Of a stretch of DNA of 7,223 nucleotides, positions 6,736-7,223 are shown piece after piece. Numbering within the stretch: position 1 is the stretch's first letter; every line of letters starts with the position of its first letter. Position numbers and translations under genes: made by a program. The notes under the pieces were generated by a model. The model ran no database searches, was not told where the DNA came from, and was given only the letters and a program-made list of their open reading frames with translations. This DNA is from JARICQ01 sp964428475 (lineage in GTDB: Bacteria > Bacillota > Clostridia > Tissierellales > Tissierellaceae), in contig CAYRYO010000073.1 of the NCBI GenBank assembly GCA_964428475.1, forward strand, positions 1 to 7,223, read 5' to 3'.

Positions 6736-7223
6736 TTTTATTCCCCCTAATTGTTTTTCATTCTTTATAACTCCCAGTATAGTGGTGGCTGACCACTTAC
6801 TAGAGCCTCTAGGAGATCTGTAGCCAAGGTTTTCTAACTCCCTGCATATTACACTTCCCCCTGCCCCTTCTAAGTATCTCCTGAAGATATATTTTACTAT
6901 TTCAGCCTCATCTTCATTTATGGATATAGTTTTATTCTCACTATCATAATCATAACCTAGACAACCATGAAAGCCAACTAGTTCCCCTCTTTGCATTTTC
7001 ATCTTTAAGCCTTTCTTAACATTGGCTGAGATATTTTCCACCTCTTGCTGGGCTACAGAACTAAGTATAACTAGGAGTAATTCTCCATCCATAGTTAGAG
7101 TGTTAATATTCTCTTCTTCAAAATATACTGCCACATTCATTTCTTTTAATTGCCTTACATATTTGAGGGTATCTAAAGGTCGAGTAGATGGCTTCCATAA
7201 TATTTCTATTACTGCCACCCCTC
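6736..7223 (-). pseudogene. Large serine recombinase fragment, 3' half missing, 5' end beyond the window
   Basis: About 160 residues match the end of the resolvase catalytic domain and the start of the Recombinase domain of large serine recombinases. DTLKYVRQLKEMNVAVYFEE and the NISANVKKG helix come from the former. GFHGCLGYDYD, the DEAEIVKYIFRRYLEGAGG stretch and KWSATTILGVIKNEK come from the latter. Family members are usually about 500 residues or more; here the similarity stops after IKNEK, and the frame runs without a stop into the CD-NTase. The rest of the Recombinase domain and the zinc-ribbon/coiled-coil region are absent. Near the window edge, KPSTRPLDTLKYV replaces the usual SRFARNTVDTLKYV type of sequence, so a conserved catalytic-domain stretch also looks altered. 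The frame is open to the right edge; GTG 7218 is unlikely to be a true start. Probably inactive as a recombinase. Confidence 0.8.
6743..6748 (-). promoter_or_regulatory. Ribosome binding site that sets the CD-NTase start
   Basis: AGGGGG on the minus strand is 7 nt before ATG 6735. It lies inside the open frame coming from the recombinase fragment and marks where the CD-NTase proper begins. It is part of a 9-nt ATTAGGGGG that also precedes abiF at the same spacing. Confidence 0.75.

Overview
This AT-rich window reads like a low-GC Firmicute, most likely a clostridium. The clues are A/T-ending codons, strong AGGAGG/AGGGGG-type ribosome binding sites and a clostridial style of mobilization and recombinase protein. 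It looks like part of an integrative or plasmid-borne mobilizable element carrying anti-phage cargo.

Left part (1-1868, plus strand): a non-coding leader with two inverted repeats and a plausible transfer origin, then mobC (180-509) overlapping a MobA/VirD2-type relaxase (470-1846). An intrinsic terminator spans the relaxase stop codon. Together these form a mobilization module: MobC and the relaxase would build the relaxosome at oriT and nick the DNA.

Middle (1861-3242, minus strand): a convergent Abi_2-family gene, best called abiF, with a HEPN-type R-x4-H motif. Upstream of it lie two tandem copies of a small structured RNA. Each copy has its own extended -10 promoter at identical spacing, and the two hairpins differ by compensatory base changes. 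AbiF proteins are known to be accompanied by a conserved upstream ncRNA and have been described as RNA-containing toxin-antitoxin relatives of Cas13. The duplicated, separately promoted RNA gene is the most interesting structure here.

Right part (3389-7223, minus strand): a type II CBASS core in the order CD-NTase (5644-6735), Cap2 E2/E1 fusion (3881-5644) and Cap3 JAMM peptidase (3389-3865). The genes are packed with a 1-bp overlap and a short gap. The CD-NTase would make a cyclic nucleotide signal on infection. Cap2 would prime it by joining its C-terminus to targets, and Cap3 would reverse that. No recognizable CBASS effector is visible in the window.

Upstream, the CD-NTase reading frame runs without a stop into a fragment of a large serine recombinase that continues off the window edge. 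The CBASS genes therefore sit in, or replaced the 3' half of, a recombinase gene. No database search was possible; assignments rest on motifs and remembered family features.
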